In this document: positions 6,945 through 16,219 of the stretch, piece by piece
Layout: each line of letters starts with the position of its first letter
Numbering within the stretch: position 1 is the first letter of the stretch
Source: a virus
DNA length: 42,345 bases
IMG/VR virus record: IMGVR_UViG_3300020467_000012
Span: 1-42,345 of that record
Strand: one strand, 5' to 3'
Translations under genes and position numbers: made by a program
Notes under the pieces: generated by a model
What the model was told of the DNA's origin: nothing
Database searches by the model: none
Seen by the model: only the letters and a program-made list of their open reading frames with translations

Positions 6945-8147
6945 TTAAACAGACTTAAGTGTTACTTTAACATATCCCCATCCTTGTTGCCCACCTTCAC
7001 TACTCGTATTATTTCCTTTATTCTGACTTGATCCTGCGTATAGTGAAGATCCTGTCCAAATATAGGATCCTCCACCACCTCCACCCCAACCGTTTCCTCC
7101 GTCACAACCAGATCCACCGCCAGAGTAACCGCCACCGCCTCCTCCACCGTTGTCTCCACCTTGTGCACCACCACCCATTCCAAATCCACCATAATATGAT
7201 GCTTGCTTTCCTCGGAAGTTAGATGTGTTACCACCTGATCCACCTTGGTTACCGTAGGAGTTCCACCCTCCTCCAGATCCACCATTACCATAGGTATCAC
7301 CACCTGAGTTACCACCAGAACCACCACTGGTTCCACAACCAGGAGATCCACCAGCAGTGCTACTACTTGTAGCATTATAACCATTACTGGTATTATAACC
7401 AGCACCACCTCCTCCACCTGCTGCTAGAAGTGGGTAAGAATCGCCTCTATTTACGTATAGAAATGATCCTCCTCCACCTCCACCATTCTGTGAATTTTGT
7501 CCCTGTTGTCCTACAACAATCATAACTTTATCACCACCATTAAAGGTGAAATCTCCTTCTACAGTATATCCCCAACCTGGTGTTCTATAACCACCATAAC
7601 CACTAGATTGTCCTCCCTTTGCACCTGCAACTTCAAACGTCCAAACACCAGTTCCAGGAACAGTCCATTGCATAACACCATCATATGATGGTGTAGTTAA
7701 ATATTCATTCTCCCAAGCATTAGAAGCATTATAACTGGAATGTGATCTTACACTATTAATATCGGGTGCTATGTATGTATTACTACTACCACCTCTTCCA
7801 CCAGAAGTGAAAGTAAATGATGATCCTGTTTCCCAAGGGTATAAAAATTCTCCTGCTGCATCTGCTCCATCAGCACCACTACTAATAATATAACCCCAAC
7901 CTCCTTTACCACCATGCTTCCAATATTCCAACTTACCTGTCTTTGTATTCATAAAAATAGATCCATAAACAGGATCTTGAGGTCTAGCAAAGACATTTGC
8001 ATCTGGATCACCACCAGGCACAGGCAAATAAGATTGATTCTGCAATCTTAAATCACTCTCCATCTTAAGAGTACTATCATTCGCCAAATTTATTTTAAAA
8101 TTAGGAGAGTTACCTTGTAATGCTGCTACTCTAAGTTCGCTTGTCAT
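6945..8147 (-). CDS. Glycine-rich tail fibre protein with ALK/LTK-like domain (paralogue C, diverged)
   Basis: A 400-residue protein. The N-terminal 1-100 holds one short fibre domain (ARPQDPVYGSIFMN, then LEYWKHGG). Residues 111-400 follow the ALK-like order: FTFTSGGRGG, MQWTVPGTGVWTFEVAGAKGG, GDFTFNGGDK, VVGQQGQ, GGGGGGSF, PLLAAGGGGG, then Gly runs ending GYVKVTLKSV. VGQQG is the same string I recall in human ALK. It has far fewer Cys (two) than paralogues A and B and no long DNA identity with them, so it split off earlier. It directly abuts the short fibre protein upstream (stop at 8148) and probably shares its transcript. Confidence 0.78.
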   Translation of the reverse strand: MTSELRVAALQGNSPNFKINLANDSTLKMESDLRLQNQSYLPVPGGDPDANVFARPQDPVYGSIFMNTKTGKLEYWKHGGKGGWGYIISSGADGADAAGEFLYPWETGSSFTFTSGGRGGSSNTYIAPDINSVRSHSSYNASNAWENEYLTTPSYDGVMQWTVPGTGVWTFEVAGAKGGQSSGYGGYRTPGWGYTVEGDFTFNGGDKVMIVVGQQGQNSQNGGGGGGSFLYVNRGDSYPLLAAGGGGGAGYNTSNGYNATSSSTAGGSPGCGTSGGSGGNSGGDTYGNGGSGGGWNSYGNQGGSGGNTSNFRGKQASYYGGFGMGGGAQGGDNGGGGGGGYSGGGSGCDGGNGWGGGGGGSYIWTGSSLYAGSSQNKGNNTSSEGGQQGWGYVKVTLKSV

Positions 8148-8570
8148 TTAGATTACACTCCATGCTGCTCCACTTTCTATAGTAACAGTGTAACCATTAG
8201 CAATAGTTACTGGACCAGCAGTAAATCCATTTGTAAATTTAGCATCATTATTTGCTGTTGGACCTACAGTAATATTTTCTGAAATAATATTATGATTCGT
8301 TCTTATAACACTTTCTTCTCCTAATGCTGGACCACCACCTGCAACTGGAGCCCATCCAGCAGCACCTGTTCCATCATCGTTAACATATATCTCTGCATTA
8401 TCTATCTCACTGTTATACCGTAAAGTACCAGCAACAACACCAACAGGTCTTTGTGCTATATTACCAGATGGTAATCTAAAGACACTGTTAGAGTTTAAGA
8501 AACTAAGTGTAGTGATAATTGCTTCAGTGGAAGTCGATATCTGATTTCCACTAATTCTTGAAACTGCCAT
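8148..8570 (-). CDS. Short fibre-domain protein, 140 residues
   Basis: The N-terminus (MAVSRISGNQIS) and residues 33-75 (RLPSGNIAQRPVGVVAGTLRYN ... GWAPV pattern) match the fibre domain in the neighbouring Gly-rich proteins. The C-terminal half is a beta-rich stretch (SENITVGPT, GYTVTIESGAAWSVI) of the type that closes small fibre and spike proteins. The ribosome binding site AAGGAGG is excellent and a CTAAATA late box precedes it, so this is likely an abundant structural protein and the first gene of the unit that includes 6945-8147. Confidence 0.72.
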   Translation of the reverse strand: MAVSRISGNQISTSTEAIITTLSFLNSNSVFRLPSGNIAQRPVGVVAGTLRYNSEIDNAEIYVNDDGTGAAGWAPVAGGGPALGEESVIRTNHNIISENITVGPTANNDAKFTNGFTAGPVTIANGYTVTIESGAAWSVI

Positions 8571-8590
8571 AAGACCTCCTTACTCCTTAT

Positions 8591-8597
8591 TATTTAG
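8591..8597 (-). promoter_or_regulatory. T4-type late promoter -10 (CTAAATA)
   Basis: Minus-strand CTAAATA overlaps the stop codon of the 1320-residue gene and lies 20 bases before the start at 8570, followed by AAGGAGG. Confidence 0.65.
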
Positions 8598-11500
8598 ATA
8601 GGTAATTCTAAAATATGAACTGTATCTGTATTCAATGGTGCATCACCTGAACTGAATACAATATTTGCACCAAGAGTATCAACAGTATAGTTAGTACCTG
8701 CTATCTGTGCTACACCATTCAAGAATACTAATACAGAGTCATCAGTATGTTGAATACCAGCACCATAAGTTGTTAATGCAAATGTTAATGTTGATCCATC
8801 ACCACTATATGATCTAGTAATATACTTATCGGATGCAACACCACCTCGACCAGTTACAACTAAGTCACCATCTACCTTAGCATTACCTAATATATCAACT
8901 CTAAAGTCAGCAGTTGCTGTCTTACCAATACCAATATTTTGAGTGTTACTAAAGGTAGAAATATCAATAACACCTGTGTCTGTTAATCCAAACTCTCTCC
9001 ACTCTTGAGAATAACGAATCCAACCAAGTGATTTACCTGGAACCCAGTTTATATTATAAACTAAGTCACCATCAGCAGGAGTATCATATCCTGTTATGTT
9101 AGAGAAGTCTGGTTGTCCAGTTGCTAGCTCTGGTGCTAGTAGAGTTTGCTTAATAACTGTACCATCTTGGTTGAAGTATGAAATCTTCTTAGCAGATAAG
9201 TTATCAGTAAACGTTGTCTGTCCTTGGAATGTAACAGGACCAGCGAATATAGATTCTAACTGGTTAGATGCTCCACCAATTACAGTTATCTTATCAGTTA
9301 TAACCAACTCAGAGAATGTTTCAATAGTAGTATTTTCTTCACCAACAACATTCAACTGTGCAATATCTTCGTTAGTGATCTGACCAGTAACAGGGTTAAT
9401 GACCTGGTTACCAATGAATAGGTCACCATTTGAGTTAAGACCAGAGTAGAACGCAACTCCTGCTGCCTCTTTAATAGACTGAGAGAACCTAACTTGGTTT
9501 TGTGTAAGAGTCTCAACCTGTGTTTGAGGGAACGCAGTTGAATAGTTACCTGGACCAAAACCAAGATACTCAAACGTATGGTTACCAGATCTTAGAATTG
9601 AGTGTCGTCTAAACTCTACTGCTATTGGTGCTACCGTACCATCATTATTCTGTCTTATCTTAATCTTTCTTACTTCCTCATCACCAGCACGAGCAGTTAA
9701 TTCAACGTTAGATAATCTACCATTAACTGAATCAAAGTTAGGTGTAGTACCTGGTTGTGTCCAACCTGTGTCTGCTAGTAAGAACTCCGTTGCTTCTTTA
9801 GTAATACTTCTTTGAGGATCTAAATTAGGAGTTGGAGTTGCACCATCAGTTGCATTAACTAAACCAATAATTTGGTTATCAGCAACAGATATAGCAGGAT
9901 CTGGATCAGCAAGAGGATTATCTCTATCGAATGTAGGATATACTTCGTTAACATTCTGAGAGAAGAATCTATCATTAAAGTTAGAAGTTGAAGGTGCAAT
10001 AGATGCACATAATAATGTTAGGTAATAGATACCATCATCAACACCTCGAACAAATGGTTGTACAACTTCAATATCGTAAATGTAATAACACTTAGATAAT
10101 GCATATGATGTAGTATCACTATTCAATGGTTGTAATACATAACCAGATAGAGGATCTCTTGGTAATGGGTTAGTCTTATCCTTATCAATTACATAACGGA
10201 ATCTATATGTTCTATCTTGTAAGTCTCTTGGGTCAGGTATTCTCTTAAGGAATGTAGTTGGTGTGAAGTTAACTGTATTGTAAGTTGCATTAGTTGATAA
10301 TGTATCATAGATCATGTTATTAACAGAATCTACAGAAAGATACCATCCACCAACTGTATCTGGTGCACCACCTATAGTATATGTTTGATTATCAAATTGT
10401 ATTGGAGATCCAGGATTACCAGCACCTACACCAGAAATACTAGGTCCATAAGGTGATATAGATGCAGTATGAATTGTTGCTTCATTTGCACCATTAGCAA
10501 CAAGTAAGCAGTTAATTTTATCTGCTACTGCACTAAGACCAGTACCATCTTGTCTAGCACCGATTGTATAACCCTGTACTCTTGTTGTTGGTGGTGATGC
10601 TTCTACAGTATAACCATAGAGATATAATCTAGTTCCTGGAGTACCACCTTGCCCTGCTAATGCAGAGTTAATTGTCTTAGTTCTCTTAATATCAACGTTA
10701 ACCCAGTTAACAGAAGTCTCTTCACCAAAAATAACATTACCATCAACAACAGCAGTATTAGTTTCTGTTAATGTAATAACTCTAGTATTGGTATTAACAG
10801 ATCCAACAGTTGCACCTATACCAATACCATTACCATGAACTGTCATTCCTTCAATAACACCATTAACAGATCCATCATTAGCTAATGTAATATTACCACC
10901 ATTATTCGCACCAGTAGCACTTGTTGATATAACATTAAGTGCTTTAGGTGGAATAACGTGAGTTAATGCACCTGCTTTATCTTTAGAGAATGATTTCTTC
11001 TTAAATCCAGCAGATCTAAGTGCAGTATTACCAAAGTTACTGTTACTGTTAGTAATTGACATGTCAGCACCATTATGTGCTGAGAAATGAGCATAGTATC
11101 CAACAGCGAACACCGAGACCGCCTGAATAAATGCGTCATTAGATGCAACAATGTGTCTATGACCCCAATCCTTTCTATATTCTGCATAACCATCTAAATG
11201 AGCACCATCTCCAGATGTTGCTACATCATAGTTACCAGTTGATGCGTTATATCTTACAAATGCTCTGTCGTCTTTTTGTAGTGATAGTCCAGTGAACTGT
11301 GCCACAACCATTGATTTGAAACCAGTTGATTTATTACCATCAGCATGCATACCATTCATACCCCACACTGATCTTAGTGATAGGTTGAAGGCATAAGGTG
11401 ACGCTGAGTCAACTGTATCAATCTCAGTCTTAACTGTTACGTTTGAACCAACAGCATTACCTGAAGGTTCTGCTGCCATTTGATAAGTGAATACGTTACC

Positions 11501-12556
11501 AGATGCAGATGTTACAGTAAATGAACCATTATATATTCCAGAGTCTAATTCTGATTGTGGTCCAGTTGAACCTGTAACTCCAGAAATATTAATGTTAACA
11601 CCAACAGAGAATCCATGATCTCTTGGGTTATCAAATTCATCAACAGTAACAGCAGTAGCAGTCTGACCGTTTCTTGTTATTTGTAATACTTTATATTCAT
11701 CAGAAATTGGACCAACAATTCTGTTTTCCTCAACCCTTGCCTGAATTTGGTCAGTTGAAGGATCACCAGATGTATCAGGAATTGTAGCAAATGCTTTAGA
11801 TATCTTCTGATAATATATGTCTAAGTCTGTTCTGTCTAAAATATTTGGAACAGCAGAGTAATCTGCATTAGGAACAGTTCCTTCAGCAATAAGTTGTGAT
11901 AGTGTATTTAAACCATCAGCAAACTCAAAACATGTAAGTCTATGATGTGAATACTTAGGTGGTAATGTCTCTACACTATCAGGTTTGAAATATACACCTT
12001 CTTCTGCTCCATCAAAGAATGAGAATTGCCAGAAGTAAGTACCACCAGTTACTTTGAAGATTGCAGTTCTTGCTGGTACTTGTGCTTCTGTGTTTATACC
12101 TTTAGCAGCGTATGTTGTAGGATAAGGAACATACTTTGGAATTATTTTAGTTCTTCTAAGGTCACTACCAACAACAGAACAACCTCTAGGTACGATAACA
12201 CCACCTTCGATTGAATTGTATTTGTAGAGTACATTATTAGGAGAAGTTAAGTCTAGGTTAGAGTTTTCATCAATAGGTGCAACGTTTGTATAAAGAATAT
12301 CTCCTGGTCTATTATCTATTTCATATACTGCTGGATATAAGTAAATTGAAAATGCGTCAAATTCGTCATTACTTAAACCGACTCTATATGAAAATCGTGC
12401 CACCTCAAGGAAAGCACGTTGCAAACTCTTAAACGGACGTAATGCCGAGTTACCCCTGTTATCAATGGCATCAGAAGCATCGAAATCATCAGGGTTTACG
12501 TAGATAATACGTCCAGTTCTGGACGTAATAATATTCTTTAACCTAGTTAGTGACAT
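8594..12556 (-). CDS. Large virion structural protein, 1320 residues, probable fibre or spike with beta-helix character
   Basis: The opening MSLTRLKNIITSRTGRII is a recurrent start of large cyanophage structural proteins. Residues 30-60 (ASDAIDNRGNSALRPFKSLQRAF) resemble the entry motif of right-handed beta-helix tail spikes, and the centre is rich in short Gly/Asn/Ser/Thr beta repeats. The last 70 residues (DSVLVFLNGVAQIAGTNYTV ... VHILELPI pattern) form a small C-terminal domain common at fibre ends. No membrane segment is present, and no catalytic pair that I can assign. It is the longest gene in the window, with its own late box 25 bases upstream. The likely role is a long tail fibre or baseplate-attached spike; which one cannot be told from sequence alone. 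Confidence 0.75.
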   Translation of the reverse strand: MSLTRLKNIITSRTGRIIYVNPDDFDASDAIDNRGNSALRPFKSLQRAFLEVARFSYRVGLSNDEFDAFSIYLYPAVYEIDNRPGDILYTNVAPIDENSNLDLTSPNNVLYKYNSIEGGVIVPRGCSVVGSDLRRTKIIPKYVPYPTTYAAKGINTEAQVPARTAIFKVTGGTYFWQFSFFDGAEEGVYFKPDSVETLPPKYSHHRLTCFEFADGLNTLSQLIAEGTVPNADYSAVPNILDRTDLDIYYQKISKAFATIPDTSGDPSTDQIQARVEENRIVGPISDEYKVLQITRNGQTATAVTVDEFDNPRDHGFSVGVNINISGVTGSTGPQSELDSGIYNGSFTVTSASGNVFTYQMAAEPSGNAVGSNVTVKTEIDTVDSASPYAFNLSLRSVWGMNGMHADGNKSTGFKSMVVAQFTGLSLQKDDRAFVRYNASTGNYDVATSGDGAHLDGYAEYRKDWGHRHIVASNDAFIQAVSVFAVGYYAHFSAHNGADMSITNSNSNFGNTALRSAGFKKKSFSKDKAGALTHVIPPKALNVISTSATGANNGGNITLANDGSVNGVIEGMTVHGNGIGIGATVGSVNTNTRVITLTETNTAVVDGNVIFGEETSVNWVNVDIKRTKTINSALAGQGGTPGTRLYLYGYTVEASPPTTRVQGYTIGARQDGTGLSAVADKINCLLVANGANEATIHTASISPYGPSISGVGAGNPGSPIQFDNQTYTIGGAPDTVGGWYLSVDSVNNMIYDTLSTNATYNTVNFTPTTFLKRIPDPRDLQDRTYRFRYVIDKDKTNPLPRDPLSGYVLQPLNSDTTSYALSKCYYIYDIEVVQPFVRGVDDGIYYLTLLCASIAPSTSNFNDRFFSQNVNEVYPTFDRDNPLADPDPAISVADNQIIGLVNATDGATPTPNLDPQRSITKEATEFLLADTGWTQPGTTPNFDSVNGRLSNVELTARAGDEEVRKIKIRQNNDGTVAPIAVEFRRHSILRSGNHTFEYLGFGPGNYSTAFPQTQVETLTQNQVRFSQSIKEAAGVAFYSGLNSNGDLFIGNQVINPVTGQITNEDIAQLNVVGEENTTIETFSELVITDKITVIGGASNQLESIFAGPVTFQGQTTFTDNLSAKKISYFNQDGTVIKQTLLAPELATGQPDFSNITGYDTPADGDLVYNINWVPGKSLGWIRYSQEWREFGLTDTGVIDISTFSNTQNIGIGKTATADFRVDILGNAKVDGDLVVTGRGGVASDKYITRSYSGDGSTLTFALTTYGAGIQHTDDSVLVFLNGVAQIAGTNYTVDTLGANIVFSSGDAPLNTDTVHILELPI

Positions 12557-12581
12557 TACGTATACGCTATTCCTATATGGT

Positions 12582-12588
12582 TATTTAT
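12582..12588 (-). promoter_or_regulatory. T4-type late promoter -10 (ATAAATA)
   Basis: Minus-strand ATAAATA lies 25 bases before the start at 12556, in the gap after the 480-residue gene. Confidence 0.65.
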
Positions 12589-14030
12589 TAGATCGCTGCG
12601 AAGACTCTAGCAGTAAATGCTGTGCTTGCATCCTCAAATCCAATAAGACTAAATGAGTTATTTGCAGTTGTACTGTTAATAATTAATTTCTCACCTGGTC
12701 CAATAACTAATGAAGTGATTCTATCTACTTCATTATTACCATTGGTAACACCATTAACAATATAATTTTCATCCTCAAGAACAGTAGTTGCTACATCAAC
12801 TGAGTTAACAGTAGCAGTATTTCTACTAAGGTTTTCTAGAAGTGGTGCATCCTTAAAGGTATCACTACCAGAAAAATCTGGAGAATTGTGACCTTTAATT
12901 ACTTTCAGAGTAGTTCCAGTATAATCACGAACATAACCATAAGCAGCACTCGCTTGAGCAGTTACAGTAAAGGTAGTTGCTGCTTGTGTAAATGAATCAG
13001 ATCCATTAGTCCAAGTACCAGAAACATCATAAACAAAGAAATCGGTGTATGTAAACTGTGCTGACATTGTGATGGATCGATCAGCACCACCATAATCAGC
13101 ATTACTAGCAGTACCTGATCCACCATCATAGAAATACATGACAGTTAGAGCAGTACTTGCTGTCCAATCATATTGAATATATGCACCACCAGATCCAGCA
13201 GTACCACCACTGGTCTTACCAGTAGTATATTCAACACCATCATCACCACCACCTATTACACCATCAGGACCCCATATTCCATTGACAGTACTAGAAATTT
13301 TAAAATCTCTACCACTCATAGAAGTATCTGAAAGATCAAACTTATAAGTACGATCAGTAAATGCTTCTAAAGGATCTCCAAGGAAAAGACTATATGTACC
13401 ACCAGCAGTTGTAGTTGAAAGTATAAAATCATTACTTGCAGCACCAATACCACCACTTGAGATAGTACCAGAAGCAGCACCAGAACTTACTGAATTACCA
13501 TCAGCAAATTCTGCACCACTACCATTAATAGTAGAAGGTCCAATGTAAAGAATAGTTCCAACAACACCATAAATTACTGCTGTTGTGTCATCAGGTGAAG
13601 TTCCTGTAGAAAGAGTTCCACCTGTTACAAAAGTACCTGTTACAGATTCTAGAGTTACTTGCCTTATTGATGCAGTCTTTACATACCATGTTGTTACATC
13701 AGGAACAGCAAATGATTCAAAGTAGAAACTCTTTTCAGAATCATCACTTGTAATTAAACTACCACCAGTAAAACCAGAAGTCGAATCCATCGCATTATTT
13801 ACTGTTACCTTATATCCTGTGATCAAATCACCCTTATGCAACCTATACGTTGATGCATCAAGAGTTAATTTTTGATCATAATCTTTTATACCAACTTTAT
13901 ATGCAGATCCAGTTCCATCATTCGCTACAGTCAATACTGTACTTGCAGATTTATCAACTGGAGCTGAATACAAAAGAGTATTTGTATTTGCACCTGGTTT
14001 AGATTGTGCTAAAAGTCCTTGATCAGCCAT
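12588..14030 (-). CDS. Virion structural protein, 480 residues
   Basis: The protein is beta-rich, low in Cys and dominated by Thr, Ser, Gly and Asp, like neighbouring fibre proteins. It opens MADQGLLAQSKPGANTNT and ends LIGFEDASTAFTARVFAAI. No enzymatic motif or membrane segment is visible. In other T4-like cyanophages proteins of this opening lie in the same structural block; that is from memory. There is no late box in the nine-base gap to the upstream gene, so it is probably read on the same late transcript as 14040-15359. The exact place in the virion is unknown. Confidence 0.68.
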   Translation of the reverse strand: MADQGLLAQSKPGANTNTLLYSAPVDKSASTVLTVANDGTGSAYKVGIKDYDQKLTLDASTYRLHKGDLITGYKVTVNNAMDSTSGFTGGSLITSDDSEKSFYFESFAVPDVTTWYVKTASIRQVTLESVTGTFVTGGTLSTGTSPDDTTAVIYGVVGTILYIGPSTINGSGAEFADGNSVSSGAASGTISSGGIGAASNDFILSTTTAGGTYSLFLGDPLEAFTDRTYKFDLSDTSMSGRDFKISSTVNGIWGPDGVIGGGDDGVEYTTGKTSGGTAGSGGAYIQYDWTASTALTVMYFYDGGSGTASNADYGGADRSITMSAQFTYTDFFVYDVSGTWTNGSDSFTQAATTFTVTAQASAAYGYVRDYTGTTLKVIKGHNSPDFSGSDTFKDAPLLENLSRNTATVNSVDVATTVLEDENYIVNGVTNGNNEVDRITSLVIGPGEKLIINSTTANNSFSLIGFEDASTAFTARVFAAI

Positions 14031-14039
14031 AGCTATTAA

Positions 14040-15359
14040 TTAAAATCCTGCGTAGAAAAATTGTTGTAGTCTTGTTCTTGAAGTTAAATTGGCAGCACCA
14101 ATACCAGCACCGAAGTTAACATCATCTACAGTTACGTTTTCAGTAGAAAGTAGTGTTGCATCCGCATCTGGGAACCTAATAGTCCTAGTAGAAGTTATAT
14201 TATCTACTGCAATAGTAACTTGTCCTGTTAGACCTGTTCCAGCAATAACTGGATTATAGATTGTTTTATTCTTTAAATCCTGTCCTGCTAACTCTGTTAC
14301 TATTGTATTGACATCACCATCATTATTTAGGTTTGATGTAGGTGGAAACTGAACAGATTCTATAGTAAGAGAGTTACTATTTGATATATCAAATAAGAAT
14401 CTCTTAGTAGGATCTATTGTATCAGATACAATCAAACCACTAACAGTTTTGTTAGTAAGAGTTTGAGTTGATTCTGTACCAACTAAAATTAAACTTTGGT
14501 CTGGACATGAAATAGTTCTGTTAGCACTTAATGCTGAAGTATTCCATTGAACCCAACTTGTTCCGTCATCTGCATTAGCAGCCATTTTCGGAGTGACTAA
14601 AGTCTTATTTAAAGTTGTCTGTTCCGTCTTAGTATCAAGTAGAGTAGAAGATGTTGCAGTAGGTTCTCCAGAAGTCGTTACTGCACCAGCATCAGGTAAG
14701 AAATATGATCTCCTAGTTCCTGACGTTGTTGGCCAGTTGATCTGAAAGATTGCTTCCTCAGTACCATCAACAATAACAAAATTATCCTCATCAATAAGAA
14801 GAGTTTTATTTGTTAACGTTTGAGTGGTATTGTCACCTACGATTGTAGTACCATTACCTTGAGTAATTTGAGGAAGTGTCATGATTCTGGTATTAGTACC
14901 AGTACCAACATTACCTACCTCAAATCTAACCTTTGGACCTTGAGAATCCTCCAAAACAAATGAAGAATCTTCAATTAGAAATTGTCCTGTTATCTTAACT
15001 GAACCTGTACCCTTTGGAGCAAAAACTATATCCGTATTCTGTGCTACATCATCAACTGCTGTAACATACAATGAAGTACTATCATTACCATTATCAAGAC
15101 GAGTGGCATATAATCCACCATCACCAAACGCTACACCTATCTGATTGTATGCATCTTGATACAATCCAGTGTCTCTATCAAGGTCAAAACATAAACCAGG
15201 TTCATTTTTTGTACCTTGACTAACTCCCTTCATTAACTGATTGACCTTTGCTTTCCTATTAGGAATCAAAGGATCAGAAACAACAACAGGAAGAATTGCC
15301 TCCCCCGACAAATTGGAGTCTGATATTGTTTCTAACTGTGATATCTTCTTAGTTGCCAC
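14040..15359 (-). CDS. Fibre-like virion protein with TLTNKT repeats, 439 residues
   Basis: It opens MATKKISQLETISDSNLSG, a start shared by many phage fibre or neck-type structural proteins. It carries repeats of the TQTLTNKT motif (near residues 180 and 303) with degenerate copies (TTLNKTLV near 253, QDLKNKTI near 358), spaced about 50-75 residues apart. Such repeats usually mark the beta-prism or shaft of phage fibres. A near-N-terminal segment (DRDTGLYQ ... QIGVAFGDGG) is also fibre-typical. A CTAAATA late box lies 27 bases upstream. The likely role is fibre or fibre-connecting protein of the tail. Confidence 0.7.
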   Translation of the reverse strand: MATKKISQLETISDSNLSGEAILPVVVSDPLIPNRKAKVNQLMKGVSQGTKNEPGLCFDLDRDTGLYQDAYNQIGVAFGDGGLYATRLDNGNDSTSLYVTAVDDVAQNTDIVFAPKGTGSVKITGQFLIEDSSFVLEDSQGPKVRFEVGNVGTGTNTRIMTLPQITQGNGTTIVGDNTTQTLTNKTLLIDEDNFVIVDGTEEAIFQINWPTTSGTRRSYFLPDAGAVTTSGEPTATSSTLLDTKTEQTTLNKTLVTPKMAANADDGTSWVQWNTSALSANRTISCPDQSLILVGTESTQTLTNKTVSGLIVSDTIDPTKRFLFDISNSNSLTIESVQFPPTSNLNNDGDVNTIVTELAGQDLKNKTIYNPVIAGTGLTGQVTIAVDNITSTRTIRFPDADATLLSTENVTVDDVNFGAGIGAANLTSRTRLQQFFYAGF

Positions 15360-15385
15360 GAATAATCATACGTTTTGCTACAGTT

Positions 15386-15922
15386 CTATTTAGCAAGCTC
15401 GTCAATAGTAAATAGACTAATGAAGTCTAATCCTTCTTGTTCCATAATGGCACGACAGTCATAATCTTGCCTATCAACTATAGTAACAACACGATCAACA
15501 ACATAACCTGCATCACGCAACACATACACTGCTTTTAATGCAGATTGTCCAGTAGTCGTAACATCCTCTAGGACTGTTACTTTAGCACCTTTAGGTAATA
15601 TTGGTCCTTCTATTTGTGATTGTGTTCCGTGACCTTTGGGTTCTTTTCTAATAATTAAACCATCAAGATCAACTTCATCTGCTGCTGATACTGTTACCAC
15701 TCCACTTACTAATGGGTCAGCACCCAGAGTAAGACCTGCTACTGCTAATGTATCCTCTTCTATACATTCAAGCAATAAACAACTAGCATAAAATAATCCT
15801 TTACCATTAAGTGTAACTGGCTTACAGTTAACATAATGAGTACTAAATGCACCAGAAGATAGTGTATACTCACCTTTACGATAAGCATCCCTCTTCAATA
15901 ACTCTAATAGTTCTTCTCTCAC
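15386..15922 (-). CDS. pyrE: Orotate phosphoribosyltransferase
   Basis: PyrE joins orotate to PRPP to make OMP, the fifth step of pyrimidine synthesis, in the cytoplasm. The diagnostic PRPP loop VLEDVTTTGQSA is at residues 117-128, the basic RKEPKGHGT segment at 92-100 supplies the mobile-loop Lys residues, and YTLSSGAFSTHYVN near residue 20 fits the substrate-binding entry. At 178 residues it is slightly shorter than typical bacterial enzymes (about 200-215), but all key blocks are present, so it should be active. It starts with GTG at 15922, overlapping the upstream TGA by four bases (GTGA). pyrE is a known accessory gene in some cyanophages and here would boost pyrimidine supply for phage DNA. 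Confidence 0.93.
   Translation of the reverse strand: MREELLELLKRDAYRKGEYTLSSGAFSTHYVNCKPVTLNGKGLFYASCLLLECIEEDTLAVAGLTLGADPLVSGVVTVSAADEVDLDGLIIRKEPKGHGTQSQIEGPILPKGAKVTVLEDVTTTGQSALKAVYVLRDAGYVVDRVVTIVDRQDYDCRAIMEQEGLDFISLFTIDELAK
15387..15393 (-). promoter_or_regulatory. T4-type late promoter -10 (CTAAATA)
   Basis: Minus-strand CTAAATA lies at the very end of pyrE, 27 bases before the start at 15359. Confidence 0.6.
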
Positions 15923-16071
15923 AGAAGAACAGCTCCAATAACAAAACCTTTAACGAAAGCAAGACATAACATCTGATAATCAGTCAAGTTAAACTTGTCC
16001 TGAAGTTTCTTTGCCATTGCCTTATCCCAGTCCTTAATCTTAGTGACTGCTGGTCCTAGTTTAATTTTCAT
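15919..16071 (-). CDS. Unknown small protein, 50 residues, with hydrophobic C-terminus
   Basis: It runs from an ATG at 16071 (AAGGAG eight bases upstream) to a TGA that overlaps the GTG start of pyrE by four bases. The N-terminal half is basic (MKIKLGPAVTKIKDWDKAM). The last 16 residues (LAFVKGFVIGAVLL) form a short hydrophobic helix that could insert in or lie on a membrane. Function unknown; coupling to pyrE is translational, not necessarily functional. Confidence 0.65.
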   Translation of the reverse strand: MKIKLGPAVTKIKDWDKAMAKKLQDKFNLTDYQMLCLAFVKGFVIGAVLL

Positions 16072-16219
16072 TTTGTTTCTCCTTAATGTCGTACTCTATT
16101 ACAATTTTTTTAGAGGATCTACCTGTAGAATTCAATGTATGAATTCTTGTAGCAGTACCTTCTAATTCAGCAGCAATACAAAGTATCTCTGAAATTAATT
16201 CACCTTCATTATCTATCAT
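16061..16219 (-). CDS. Unknown small protein, 52 residues
   Basis: The ATG at 16219 overlaps the TGA of the oxygenase upstream (ATGA), and the stop at 16061 lies 11 bases inside the next small gene. The product (MIDNEGELISEILCIAAELEG ... VIEYDIKEKQ pattern) looks like a compact alpha/beta domain. The tail of the gene supplies the AAGGAG ribosome binding site of the following gene. No family is recognised. Confidence 0.6.
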   Translation of the reverse strand: MIDNEGELISEILCIAAELEGTATRIHTLNSTGRSSKKIVIEYDIKEKQNEN

